This document shows positions 7,542-13,447 of a DNA stretch of 24,924 nt, piece by piece. The translations under genes were made by a program, and so were the position numbers. Each line of letters begins with the position of its first letter. Position 1 is the stretch's first letter. The notes beneath the pieces were generated by a model, which saw nothing but the letters and a program-made list of their open reading frames with translations, ran no database searches and was not told the DNA's origin. Origin of the DNA: a bacterium (GTDB lineage: Archaea; Nanoarchaeota; Nanoarchaeia; Woesearchaeales; UBA10216); NCBI GenBank assembly GCA_024206195.1, contig JAAGZO010000714.1, positions 1-24,924 on the forward strand. Reading direction: 5' to 3'.

Positions 7542-7632
7542 GCCTCTGTAGCATAGTAGCCTGGCTTTTTGCCCTACAAATTGCGCCACCTTGGTAAGGT
7601 GGAGGTCGGGGGTGCAGATCCCCCCAGAGGCT
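7542..7632 (+). tRNA. tRNA-Thr(GGT) with an 18-nt D-loop insertion, probable intron
   Basis: Acceptor GCCTCTG (7542-7548) pairs with CAGAGGC (7625-7631); discriminator is T7632, as usual for archaeal tRNA-Thr. Anticodon stem CCACC/GGTGG encloses TTGGTAA, anticodon GGT at 7593-7595. The D-arm is about 18 nt too long. Inside it GTAG (7556-7559) pairs with CTAC (7574-7577), flanked on their 3' sides by three-base bulges CCT and AAA, with an inner GGC/GCC hairpin: a bulge-helix-bulge that would excise 7562-7579 and leave an eight-base D-loop. The mature D-loop would then lack the G18-G19 pair, and the T-loop reads TGCAGAT instead of TTCRANY, so the tRNA is atypical or decayed. Poly-T follows at 7632-7636. 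Confidence 0.82.
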
Positions 7633-7649
7633 TTTTGTCATTTCTTATA

Positions 7650-7677
7650 AGTGGTAACAAAACGAAAGATTTAAATA
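7650..7677 (+). promoter_or_regulatory. Half-palindrome plus BRE/TATA promoter (site 3 of 4)
   Basis: AGTGGTAA (7650-7657) is followed after 8 nt (counted from AGTGGT) by GAAAGATTTAAATA (7664-7677), the same arrangement as at 3452-3490. Only one half-site is well conserved; the left arm is ATTTC instead of ACCAC. The TATA box is centred 27 bp upstream of the ATG at 7701. It lies directly downstream of tRNA-Thr. Confidence 0.55.
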
Positions 7678-7700
7678 TTAGTAATGTTTTAAACTGTATT

Positions 7701-8042
7701 ATGACACCAGCAAACGTTTTTCCAGAAGATTTTGCAGTGAAACTAGGTAGACATATTGCATCATCTGTTCATCTGGATTCTGATGAAACCATTGACAGGT
7801 TTCTGAACAGTTTACCTGTTCTAACTAAAAATTTGAGTGATAAGCATGATGAATCTCAGGTAATGAGATATAACCAGCAGAGCAGAAGCTATGTTTCTGA
7901 TATCATATATGGAATGGCTGATGAGTTTATTGCATCGAATAATCCAATTGCAGCAGAGAGAGCTTATCAGAAATTAAATCTGGATATTGCTGATACTAAA
8001 CACATAAAAGCAATTTCAGATGCGCATAGCGCTCAAGAATAA
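7701..8042 (+). CDS. Unknown small helical protein, 113 aa
   Basis: No recognised family. The start is set by the TATA box (7670-7677) exactly 27 bp upstream of the ATG; the open frame continues upstream into tRNA-Thr, but those codons are not credible. The protein is acidic and all-helical in appearance (FAVKLGRHIASSVHLDSDET near residues 10-30), with no membrane segment. Its promoter carries the AGTGGT-GAAAGATTT signature shared with three other unknown genes, which is the best available clue to its role. It is convergent with the small membrane gene ending at 8044, one base away. Confidence 0.75.
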   Translation: MTPANVFPEDFAVKLGRHIASSVHLDSDETIDRFLNSLPVLTKNLSDKHDESQVMRYNQQSRSYVSDIIYGMADEFIASNNPIAAERAYQKLNLDIADTKHIKAISDAHSAQE

Positions 8043-8043
8043 T

Positions 8044-8244
8044 TTACTTTTTTCCTTTTTTCTTCTCAAGCAGCTTTCTTATTGCCTTTACTTCATTGAC
8101 TAGATCTGTTGTTGTGTCCTTTACTTTACTCTGCTTCCAGTTAAGATAAAGCATGTACATCTGGAAAGCAAAGGCTATGCCATAGATAATGAACATAACT
8201 ACTAAAGATGTTGCAGCACTTTCAGCCGTTAATTCAAATGCCAT
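8044..8244 (-). CDS. Small single-pass membrane protein, 66 aa
   Basis: One transmembrane helix (about residues 13-33, LVVMFIIYGIAFAFQMYMLY) is followed by a cytoplasmic basic helix with heptad-like spacing (DLVNEVKAIRKLLEKKKGKK), a plausible coiled coil. Family not recognised. It begins 6 nt after the stop of the 54-aa gene at 8251-8415 and is probably translated from the same mRNA; the SD is weak. A membrane-tethered oligomerising or scaffold role is possible but speculative. Confidence 0.75.
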   Translation of the reverse strand: MAFELTAESAATSLVVMFIIYGIAFAFQMYMLYLNWKQSKVKDTTTDLVNEVKAIRKLLEKKKGKK

Positions 8245-8250
8245 CTTCCA

Positions 8251-8415
8251 TCACTTCTTTGCAACCATTGTTATGGCAAATGCAGTAAATCCAACTCCTA
8301 GACCTACAAAGAGTCCAGCAACCAAGTTACCAATAAAGAATCCGACTCCCATTCCAATAAATAGTCCTGCTGGGATAAACAATCCTGCTGCGCCTTTCTC
8401 ATCTTTCTTTTTCAT
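8251..8415 (-). CDS. Glycine-rich tiny membrane protein, 54 aa
   Basis: A short ORF with a strong SD: GAGGTGA (complement of 8421-8427) lies five bases before the ATG (six counted from GAGGTG). The product begins MKKKDEKGAAG and then has two hydrophobic segments (about 12-29 and 30-49) crowded with small-residue motifs (GLFIGMGVGFFIG, GLFVGLGVGF), ending MVAKK. The repeated GxxxG/GxG spacing is typical of tightly packed helix hairpins (glycine zippers). Family not recognised. It is followed 6 nt later by the 66-aa membrane gene, so the two small proteins may act together in the membrane. Confidence 0.7.
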   Translation of the reverse strand: MKKKDEKGAAGLFIPAGLFIGMGVGFFIGNLVAGLFVGLGVGFTAFAITMVAKK

Positions 8416-8455
8416 GAACATCACCTCTAAGAATGTTCTTTAGAATTCCGACTAT

Positions 8456-8719
8456 TTAAGACTTGCTAAAAAAGCGGGTGTTGTTATGAAGAAGGGTAAT
8501 AGCATTGTATACTCCTTCTATTTGTTTAGGAGTTGCCTCAGATTTATTTCCGCCACGGTTGAAAAATTCAGCTAATATTTCAAAAGCCACGTCTTCGATT
8601 TCGCTTGGAGGTCCTTCAGGTCCCAATATTTCATAAGAGTACAAAAGGTCTCCTGCAACGCCATCTAGATCTGCAATGTACTTTGAAGCTACCTTTTGCT
8701 GTGAATAATCAATTGTCAT
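8456..8719 (-). CDS. Unknown small acidic protein, 87 aa
   Basis: No family recognised. The protein is helical, acidic and soluble, with the stretch GPEGPPSEIEDVAFEILAEF (about 33-52) as its most distinctive part. I chose the ATG at 8719 rather than the one at 8728: the TATA-like box (8746-8753) predicts transcription starting near 8722, downstream of the earlier ATG. Its promoter matches the shared AGTRGT-N8-GAAAGATTWAWAAAGG pattern. It is upstream of the two small membrane genes (8044-8415) on the same strand, 40 bp away, so all three may be one transcript. Confidence 0.7.
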   Translation of the reverse strand: MTIDYSQQKVASKYIADLDGVAGDLLYSYEILGPEGPPSEIEDVAFEILAEFFNRGGNKSEATPKQIEGVYNAITLLHNNTRFFSKS

Positions 8720-8745
8720 CTTAAGCATAAGAATAGCACATCTCC

Positions 8746-8773
8746 TTTATTAATCTTTCGATTTGTAACTACT
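8746..8773 (-). promoter_or_regulatory. BRE/TATA promoter with degenerate half-site (site 4 of 4)
   Basis: On the minus strand AGTAGT (8768-8773) is followed after 8 nt by GAAAGATTAATAAAGG, one mismatch in the half-site and one in the TATA region compared with the site at 3452-3490. Spacing equals that of the promoter at 7650. It lies upstream of the 87-aa gene. Confidence 0.45.
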
Positions 8774-8932
8774 GTCTAATTACACATTTATTCTTTAAGT
8801 TTTATATAAAATATAATCAAAAGTTATATATCCTTAATTCACTTACATAGTATAAGTTGGGACTTAGAGATTACGCTGAAGATAGATGAATATGTTCTAA
8901 TTTATTAACACACCCAACTGAGGTGAGGCTAT

Positions 8933-9295
8933 TTGCCTACTATGCAACATCAAGGTGAAAAAAACATGACTTATATGGGGGCTTCGGAAGGCTTCTCTAG
9001 TGAGGAGCTAAAGAGAATGCATGAAGCTAGTGGGTTCTATAAACTGCAATACCATGAGGTTAGAAGTCTTAATGAGATAAAGAGCAGCCTTGATCATATG
9101 GCATATACCAATCCTAAGATCATCAAGGAGCATTTGGCATACTTAGAATCGCTATCTGGGAAAATAAACAGCATTCTTGTGCGAGAAGAGCGCGAGGGAA
9201 TAATGAACTGGGGGCTTAGGCACAGATCTGATGAGTTACGACAGCTTATGAGCAAGCTCACAGGAGTTCTTAATACACTTGCAACGGTTAGTTAG
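8933..9295 (+). CDS. Unknown helical protein, about 109-120 aa
   Basis: No recognised family. Apart from a short flexible N-terminus it looks like a long helical hairpin or three-helix bundle (KLQYHEVRSLNEIKSSLDHM; LMSKLTGVLNTLATVS at the end), without membrane segments. The start is uncertain. TTG at 8933 lies 7 nt after GAGGTG (8920-8925). ATG at 8942 has no good SD. ATG at 8966 lies 7 nt after AAGGTGA. A TATA-like TTTATTAA at 8901-8908 would start the RNA near 8931 and thus exclude the first SD, favouring 8942 or 8966. All three share the same frame. Confidence 0.7.
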   Translation: MPTMQHQGEKNMTYMGASEGFSSEELKRMHEASGFYKLQYHEVRSLNEIKSSLDHMAYTNPKIIKEHLAYLESLSGKINSILVREEREGIMNWGLRHRSDELRQLMSKLTGVLNTLATVS

Positions 9296-9354
9296 CATCT
9301 CCGGAAGGTTTATATAGTAGATATTCTATAATGACCTCAAAAGGAGGTGTTATA

Positions 9355-9747
9355 ATGGCCAAATCAAAGGCTTCTAAGAAGGCTAATGGTAGAGGAATAT
9401 TCACATTTGGAATTGTTCTAGCAGTAGTCCTAGGTTTTGCTCTGCCTACTATTGAGATACTAACTAAGAAAGCTTATGGTGATATCTCAGAAATAGTAAT
9501 TATTCTTCTAGTACTAGTTGGAGCACTTGTAGGATTAATGAACATTACTTCTAAGGAATCAATGTCATTCCTGCTTGCAGCTGCTGTTTTAGTAATAGTA
9601 TCTAGTTACGGAGAACCGGTTCTTTCACAGATTAGAGGTGTAGGACCTATCTTTGAAGGGATACTAACAAATCTGGCTGTATTTGTGATTCCAACAACCA
9701 TTGTTGTTGCACTCAAGTCCATATGGTTTCTTGAAGAAGACAAATAA
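9355..9747 (+). CDS. Unknown multi-pass membrane protein, 130 aa
   Basis: After a basic N-terminus (MAKSKASKKANGRG) there are about four hydrophobic segments: 15-31, 42-60, 69-83 and 100-120. Family not recognised; small archaeal membrane proteins of this layout are common. The ATG at 9355 is chosen over the ATG at 9331 because AAAGGAGGTG lies 5 nt before it and the TATA box (TTTATATA, 9309-9316) places the RNA start near 9340, inside or just before the SD. A T-rich run follows the stop codon. Confidence 0.8.
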   Translation: MAKSKASKKANGRGIFTFGIVLAVVLGFALPTIEILTKKAYGDISEIVIILLVLVGALVGLMNITSKESMSFLLAAAVLVIVSSYGEPVLSQIRGVGPIFEGILTNLAVFVIPTTIVVALKSIWFLEEDK

Positions 9748-9768
9748 ACTTTTTCTTTTTTTCTTTTA
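9748..9768 (+). terminator. T-rich archaeal terminator
   Basis: Immediately after the stop codon at 9747 the plus strand reads several T-runs interrupted by C (CTTTTTCTTTTTTTCTTTT). Archaeal RNA polymerase terminates at such T-stretches without a hairpin. It separates the membrane gene from the tRNA-Val promoter. Confidence 0.55.
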
Positions 9769-9808
9769 GTAAAGCTTATATAGATGGCTCTCTTATTTAT
9801 AACTATTC

Positions 9809-9949
9809 GGGCTCGTGATCTAGCTCGGTTATGATGTCACCTTGACGAGTGTAGCGAGTCAAGAATTGCATTGACGCGTGAAGTTCAAATTGGTGAATGT
9901 CCCCGGTTCGAATAACAATCACAGAGTTCCGAAAGTCCGGGCGAGCCCA
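9809..9949 (+). tRNA. tRNA-Val(GAC) with two introns (anticodon loop and T-loop)
   Basis: Acceptor GGGCTCG (9809-9815) pairs with CGAGCCC (9942-9948), discriminator A9949. Anticodon stem TCACC (9837-9841)/GGTGA (9892-9896); anticodon GAC 9844-9846. Intron 1 is 9848-9890 (43 nt) at the canonical 37/38 site: TTGA pairs with TCAA, flanked by bulges CGA and ATT. Intron 2 is 9913-9935 (23 nt) inside the T-loop: TTCG (9907-9910) pairs with CGAA (9930-9933), flanked by bulges AAT and AGT, with CCCGG/CCGGG as outer helix. Removing both gives a perfect T-loop TTCGAAT and a seven-base anticodon loop. Both cuts fall between bulge bases 2 and 3, as archaeal tRNA endonuclease requires. TATA at 9775-9782. 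Confidence 0.96.
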
Positions 9950-9961
9950 TCATAAAAGGAG

Positions 9962-11020
9962 GTGATTTACATACGAATTATCACAAAGTTTGCTATTATA
10001 GCATTTCTTTTGATAGTGGCTTTTATAGTTGTAAGACCTCTTTTTAACAGCATACTTACTGCAGCTGTTCTTGCATACATATTTTATCCATTATACTGTT
10101 GGTTGAATAAAAAAACAAAGAGAAGATCATTATCTTCAATGCTCGTGATTTTTCTCATACTACTTATACTTGCACTGCCTGCAGGGTTCCTTTTGGGCGC
10201 ATTGCAAGGCGAAATACAGGCAGGTTATGTAATCACAAAGCAAAAACTGGCATCCGGAAACTTGTTTGGTGATTGTGAAAGAGAAAACTTTTTTTGCGGT
10301 TTTTTACATGAGTATCTTCTAAGCGCAAATGTCAAGAACTATCTGAAACAGGTGGTTGCTGATTTATCAAATACTGCTAGTCAAAAACTGGGTGAGCTGA
10401 TAATATCTCTATCAACCGGTTTATTATACTTCTTTGTAACGCTATTTACAACCTATTATTTCCTAAAAGACGCACCATCAATTACCTGCAAAATTAGAAA
10501 GCTGCTGCCAATGAAACAAGCACAGCAGAAAAAAGTGACTGATAAACTTAATGAAGTAACATACGCAGTTGTCTATGGAACACTGATCATTGCACTTGTA
10601 CAGGGAACCCTTACCGGCCTGGGTTTCTGGGCACTTGGAGTATCATCGCCACTTATGTGGGGCATAATAGCAATGATTGCAGCACTTATTCCATTCCTTG
10701 GAGCAGCTGCTGTTTGGCTGCCTGTATCAATAGTAATGGCTATTATAGGATTTTTAAATGGCGAGAGCTCAATGATCATCAAGGCAATCATTCTATTCTT
10801 CTATGGTCTGCTTTTTATTAGCAGCATAGATAACATTCTAAAGCCAAAAATCATTGGGCAGCGCGGTAAGATACATCCTGTTCTTGTACTCTTAGGAGTT
10901 CTAGGTGGTGTGAAGGTATTCGGCATAATAGGCTTAATACTTGGACCTGTGGTTCTTGCAATTGTTGCAACACTACTGGAAGAAGTTTGCAAATCAAAAC
11001 CAAACGCGCTCTATAAATGA
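9962..11020 (+). CDS. AI-2E/PerM-family membrane transporter
   Basis: About 350 aa of the AI-2E (UPF0118/PerM) transporter family, polytopic in the cytoplasmic membrane. Features: N-terminal helix pair ending in AVLAYIFYPLYCWLNKKTKR, third helix LVIFLILLILALPAGFLLGA, a large periplasmic-side loop, then the conserved second half with YGTLIIALVQGTLTGLGFWA, IAALIPFLGAAAVWLP and DNILKPKIIGQRGKIHPVLV. Family members export small molecules or act as Na+/H+ antiporters; the substrate here is unknown. The start is odd. A strong SD (AGGAGGTG, 9958-9964 region) points to codon 9971, which is ATA. The only ordinary candidate is GTG at 9962, which lies inside the SD itself. The gene follows tRNA-Val by 12 nt and may share its promoter. 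Confidence 0.92.
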   Translation: MIYIRIITKFAIIAFLLIVAFIVVRPLFNSILTAAVLAYIFYPLYCWLNKKTKRRSLSSMLVIFLILLILALPAGFLLGALQGEIQAGYVITKQKLASGNLFGDCERENFFCGFLHEYLLSANVKNYLKQVVADLSNTASQKLGELIISLSTGLLYFFVTLFTTYYFLKDAPSITCKIRKLLPMKQAQQKKVTDKLNEVTYAVVYGTLIIALVQGTLTGLGFWALGVSSPLMWGIIAMIAALIPFLGAAAVWLPVSIVMAIIGFLNGESSMIIKAIILFFYGLLFISSIDNILKPKIIGQRGKIHPVLVLLGVLGGVKVFGIIGLILGPVVLAIVATLLEEVCKSKPNALYK

Positions 11021-11058
11021 ACAGAACTTTTTTATATTAATTCTTAATCCATGCTATC

Positions 11059-12150
11059 ATGAGTAACAAAATCGGATATGCTTTATTGATTATTCTCGCA
11101 ATAGCTATAATTTACGTTCTTACGCTGCCTCAGGAAGAACCAGCAGTAGTAAAAGAAAACAATTATTTATCTTCAATAGAGCTTGGAGGAGAGTGGTTCC
11201 TTAACAATCAAAACAAGAATTTTCTTCACTACACATACTATCCTGAAAATAATACACATTCCAAAGGCCAGCATCCATTGAGGGAAATGGCTTCAATGTG
11301 GTCAATAACGCAGCTTGCAAAGTTCCTTGATGATGAGAAACATGATGAGCTGGCTTTACGCGGCTTTGATCATTTTGAGAAATACTTTGTATATGACGAT
11401 GAAAACGAATTCTATCTTGTCAATGCAACAAGAACCATAAAGCTTGGCTATCCAGCATTTGCAGTGCTTGCATTGATTGATATGGAGCATGAAAACAAGG
11501 ATTATTATCTTGAAAAATTCGCAGACAGCATAGTATTCATGCAAAATGATGATGGATCACTAGACTGCTACTATAATTCAAAAAAAACAGGTGCACAAGA
11601 CTATTATCCTGGAGAGGCGCTTATTGCGCTAATGCGACTTTATGAATATAATGGCAATGAGAAATATCTTGAAACAGTTGAAAACGCATTTCCATTCTAT
11701 TCTGAATACTGGAGAGAAAACAAGAACACAGCATTTGTTCCATGGCACTCCAGGGCTTACAACAAGGCATACTATGCAACCAATGATGAAAAGTATGCAG
11801 ACTTTGTTTTTGAGATGAATGATTACATGCTTGATAAGTATCATCCGAGAGATAAATGCTCTAACTTCTCATTTTCTGGAAGTGTAACTGCAGTTCATAT
11901 GGAAGGCGTGAATAAAGCATATGAGCTCGCAGCAGAACTTGATAACGAGCGCGCAGAGTGCTACAAAAACTTCATTCAGGAGGCAGCTGAGTTTACTGTA
12001 TCCCTGCAGGTAACTGAAGATACTGACTATGAAAAAGCTGCAGTAGGCGGCTTTATGGGCAGTTTAAGGACAACTGAGATGAGGGTAGATAGAAACCAGC
12101 ATGCAGTAATGGCCCTGATGGAAGCATATGAATTAGGAATTCTTAGTTAG
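11059..12150 (+). CDS. Membrane-anchored (alpha/alpha)-barrel-like protein, 363 aa
   Basis: An N-terminal uncleaved signal anchor (residues 5-23, IGYALLIILAIAIIYVLTL) is followed by a soluble outward-facing domain of repeated helical hairpins: SIELGGEWFLNNQ, MASMWSITQLAKFLDD, YPAFAVLALIDMEH, PGEALIALMRLYEYNG and HAVMALMEAYELG at the end. Such GxxAL/aromatic hairpins are typical of the six-hairpin glycosidase superfamily and of the D-glucuronyl C5-epimerase C-terminal domain. Acidic and aromatic residues cluster in DDGSLDCYYN. A role in cell-surface glycan processing is likely but the substrate is unknown. TATA at 11031-11038 indicates a short-leader or leaderless mRNA. Confidence 0.8.
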   Translation: MSNKIGYALLIILAIAIIYVLTLPQEEPAVVKENNYLSSIELGGEWFLNNQNKNFLHYTYYPENNTHSKGQHPLREMASMWSITQLAKFLDDEKHDELALRGFDHFEKYFVYDDENEFYLVNATRTIKLGYPAFAVLALIDMEHENKDYYLEKFADSIVFMQNDDGSLDCYYNSKKTGAQDYYPGEALIALMRLYEYNGNEKYLETVENAFPFYSEYWRENKNTAFVPWHSRAYNKAYYATNDEKYADFVFEMNDYMLDKYHPRDKCSNFSFSGSVTAVHMEGVNKAYELAAELDNERAECYKNFIQEAAEFTVSLQVTEDTDYEKAAVGGFMGSLRTTEMRVDRNQHAVMALMEAYELGILS

Positions 12151-12241
12151 TTTTTATGACAAAATATAAAAACTTGGAGACAACCACCTATTTTATTGAT
12201 AACTATTCGCAAAGTTCTTTAAAAAATAGGGGGTGTGCATT

Positions 12242-12439
12242 ATGGCTTACAAGAAGAGTCAAGAGGCTGCAGATTCCTTGAGGGAAAAGCTTGATGACAT
12301 TAAGGGGAAACTTGCAGATATTGAGGGAAATTTTGAAAAAAAGATTGAGGAGCATCCTTTGCAGTCAATTGCTGTTGCATTCGGCGCAGGTGTTGTTGCT
12401 GGTGCAGTATTGGTTGCAGTTCTCAAGCGGAACAAATGA
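12242..12439 (+). CDS. YqjD/ElaB-like tail-anchored small protein, 65 aa
   Basis: The first 40 residues form an amphipathic helix rich in Lys and Glu (SREKLDDIKGKLADIE-like heptads), then EEHPLQSIAVAFGAGVVAGA leads into one C-terminal transmembrane helix ending KRNK. This is the layout of the bacterial DUF883/YqjD-ElaB proteins, which are inner-membrane tail-anchored and ribosome-associated in E. coli. The ATG at 12242 lies 6 nt after AGGGGGTG; an upstream in-frame GTG at 12233 falls inside that SD and is rejected. The stop overlaps the next start by 4 nt. Confidence 0.8.
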   Translation: MAYKKSQEAADSLREKLDDIKGKLADIEGNFEKKIEEHPLQSIAVAFGAGVVAGAVLVAVLKRNK

Positions 12440-12738
12440 GCAGTTTATTCAATAAATTATTTGGAATCTTTGAAAAAGGTGTAAACATGCAGAGCATAAT
12501 ACAGGATACGCTAAAACAGGTGGAGCGCATTATTTATTCTATAATAGACCGAGTAAGAAGAAGGATATTATTGACCCTTCTGGAACTTATGTTTATAATT
12601 TTTGGAGTGTTTTTCCTGATAATTGGTGCAGTCCTTTTTTTCTCAAGGTTTTTCTCTTGGGATATTGTTCTTTTAGTGGCTGGCGCTGTACTGCTTTACA
12701 TTGGCCTGCTCCTTAGACTGCTTGCTGCTAAGCGCTAG
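12436..12738 (+). CDS. YqjE/holin-X-like two-helix membrane protein, 100 aa (or 83 aa)
   Basis: An N-terminal amphipathic region (LKQVERIIYSIIDRVRRRIL) precedes two transmembrane helices (about 47-68 and 73-95) and a short basic tail (LAAKR). This matches the general layout of YqjE/holin superfamily III proteins that sit next to YqjD in bacteria. The ATG overlaps the preceding stop (ATGA), which suggests translational coupling. An alternative ATG at 12487 has its own SD, AAAGGTG at 12475-12481 with 5 nt spacing, and would give 83 aa. Together with the preceding gene it looks like a membrane-tethering pair. Confidence 0.8.
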   Translation: MSSLFNKLFGIFEKGVNMQSIIQDTLKQVERIIYSIIDRVRRRILLTLLELMFIIFGVFFLIIGAVLFFSRFFSWDIVLLVAGAVLLYIGLLLRLLAAKR

Positions 12739-12859
12739 TTGATTGACTTTTTAGGAAAAACTTTATTAAGTCTGGACACATACTCCTTATTATAACAGTG
12801 ATTCTTAGAATTGATTTATTTGTCTAATTTTTTACAGACAGTTCTTTGTGGAGGGAGCG

Positions 12860-13447
12860 ATGAGTACAATAGGAGAATTAGAAAGAGAAGTGATAAGTGA
12901 AATTTCACCTATAGATGTAGAACTCGCAAGAATAGAATATGCTTTTGTACTTGATCATGATTATCGAGTGCAAGAACATACAAAAAAATTGGTTGATTAT
13001 CTTGGCCTGAGCATAGAAGAACAACAAAATGGTATTCGTTCTGCAAGGCTTCATGATATAGGAAAACTCTTAGTGCCATTAGATATTCTACTGAAACCTA
13101 CTAGGCCAACAGATGCTGAGATGGTGGAGCTACAGAAACACGTAAAAAATGGGTACTTAATGCTTACTGATTACTCTAGAGGCATGGAACCTATTGCAAA
13201 AAACATATTATTCCACCACGAACGCTGGGATGGCTCAGGATATCCTTCTGGGATGCAAGAACATAACATCCCTAAGCTTGCAAGAATCATCGCAATAACA
13301 GACTCCTATGACACAATGGTTAACGGCACAACATATCGTGGACCAGTAAGCCAGGAACAGGCATTAGCAGAAATAGTATCCTTCGCAGGAAGTAAGTATG
13401 ATCCAGAATTAACAGAGGCATTTATTGATATGACTCTAAAGGCCTAA
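12860..13447 (+). CDS. Stand-alone HD-GYP domain phosphodiesterase
   Basis: 195 aa that consist of little more than an HD-GYP domain, the metal-dependent phosphodiesterase family that cleaves cyclic di-GMP or related cyclic dinucleotides. All expected motifs are visible: H40 (VQEHTKK), LHDIGK with H65-D66, H94 (LQKHVKNGYL), HHERWDGSGYP with H119-H120 and G127-Y128-P129, and D148 in ITDSYDTM. The catalytic core therefore looks intact. No receiver, sensor or membrane domain is attached. Start ATG 12860 lies 4 nt after GGAGGG; the in-frame GTG at 12848 lies at or upstream of the SD and is rejected. The 3' end overlaps the convergent 502-aa gene by 26 bp. HD-GYP is a bacterial hallmark and uncommon in archaea. 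Confidence 0.93.
   Translation: MSTIGELEREVISEISPIDVELARIEYAFVLDHDYRVQEHTKKLVDYLGLSIEEQQNGIRSARLHDIGKLLVPLDILLKPTRPTDAEMVELQKHVKNGYLMLTDYSRGMEPIAKNILFHHERWDGSGYPSGMQEHNIPKLARIIAITDSYDTMVNGTTYRGPVSQEQALAEIVSFAGSKYDPELTEAFIDMTLKA

Noticed and set aside
7245..7556. Plus-strand ORF of 103 codons
   Set aside because: It runs through the end of an unknown gene and the whole tRNA-Leu gene.
7569..7700. Upstream extension of the 113-aa gene
   Set aside because: The extension lies in tRNA-Thr and in the TATA region; leaderless spacing fixes the start at 7701.
9800..9811. TAACTATTCG repeated upstream of tRNA-Val (near 9802) and upstream of the YqjD-like gene (near 12200)
   Set aside because: Ten bases shared at two places, at different distances from the start, fits chance in AT-rich intergenic DNA.
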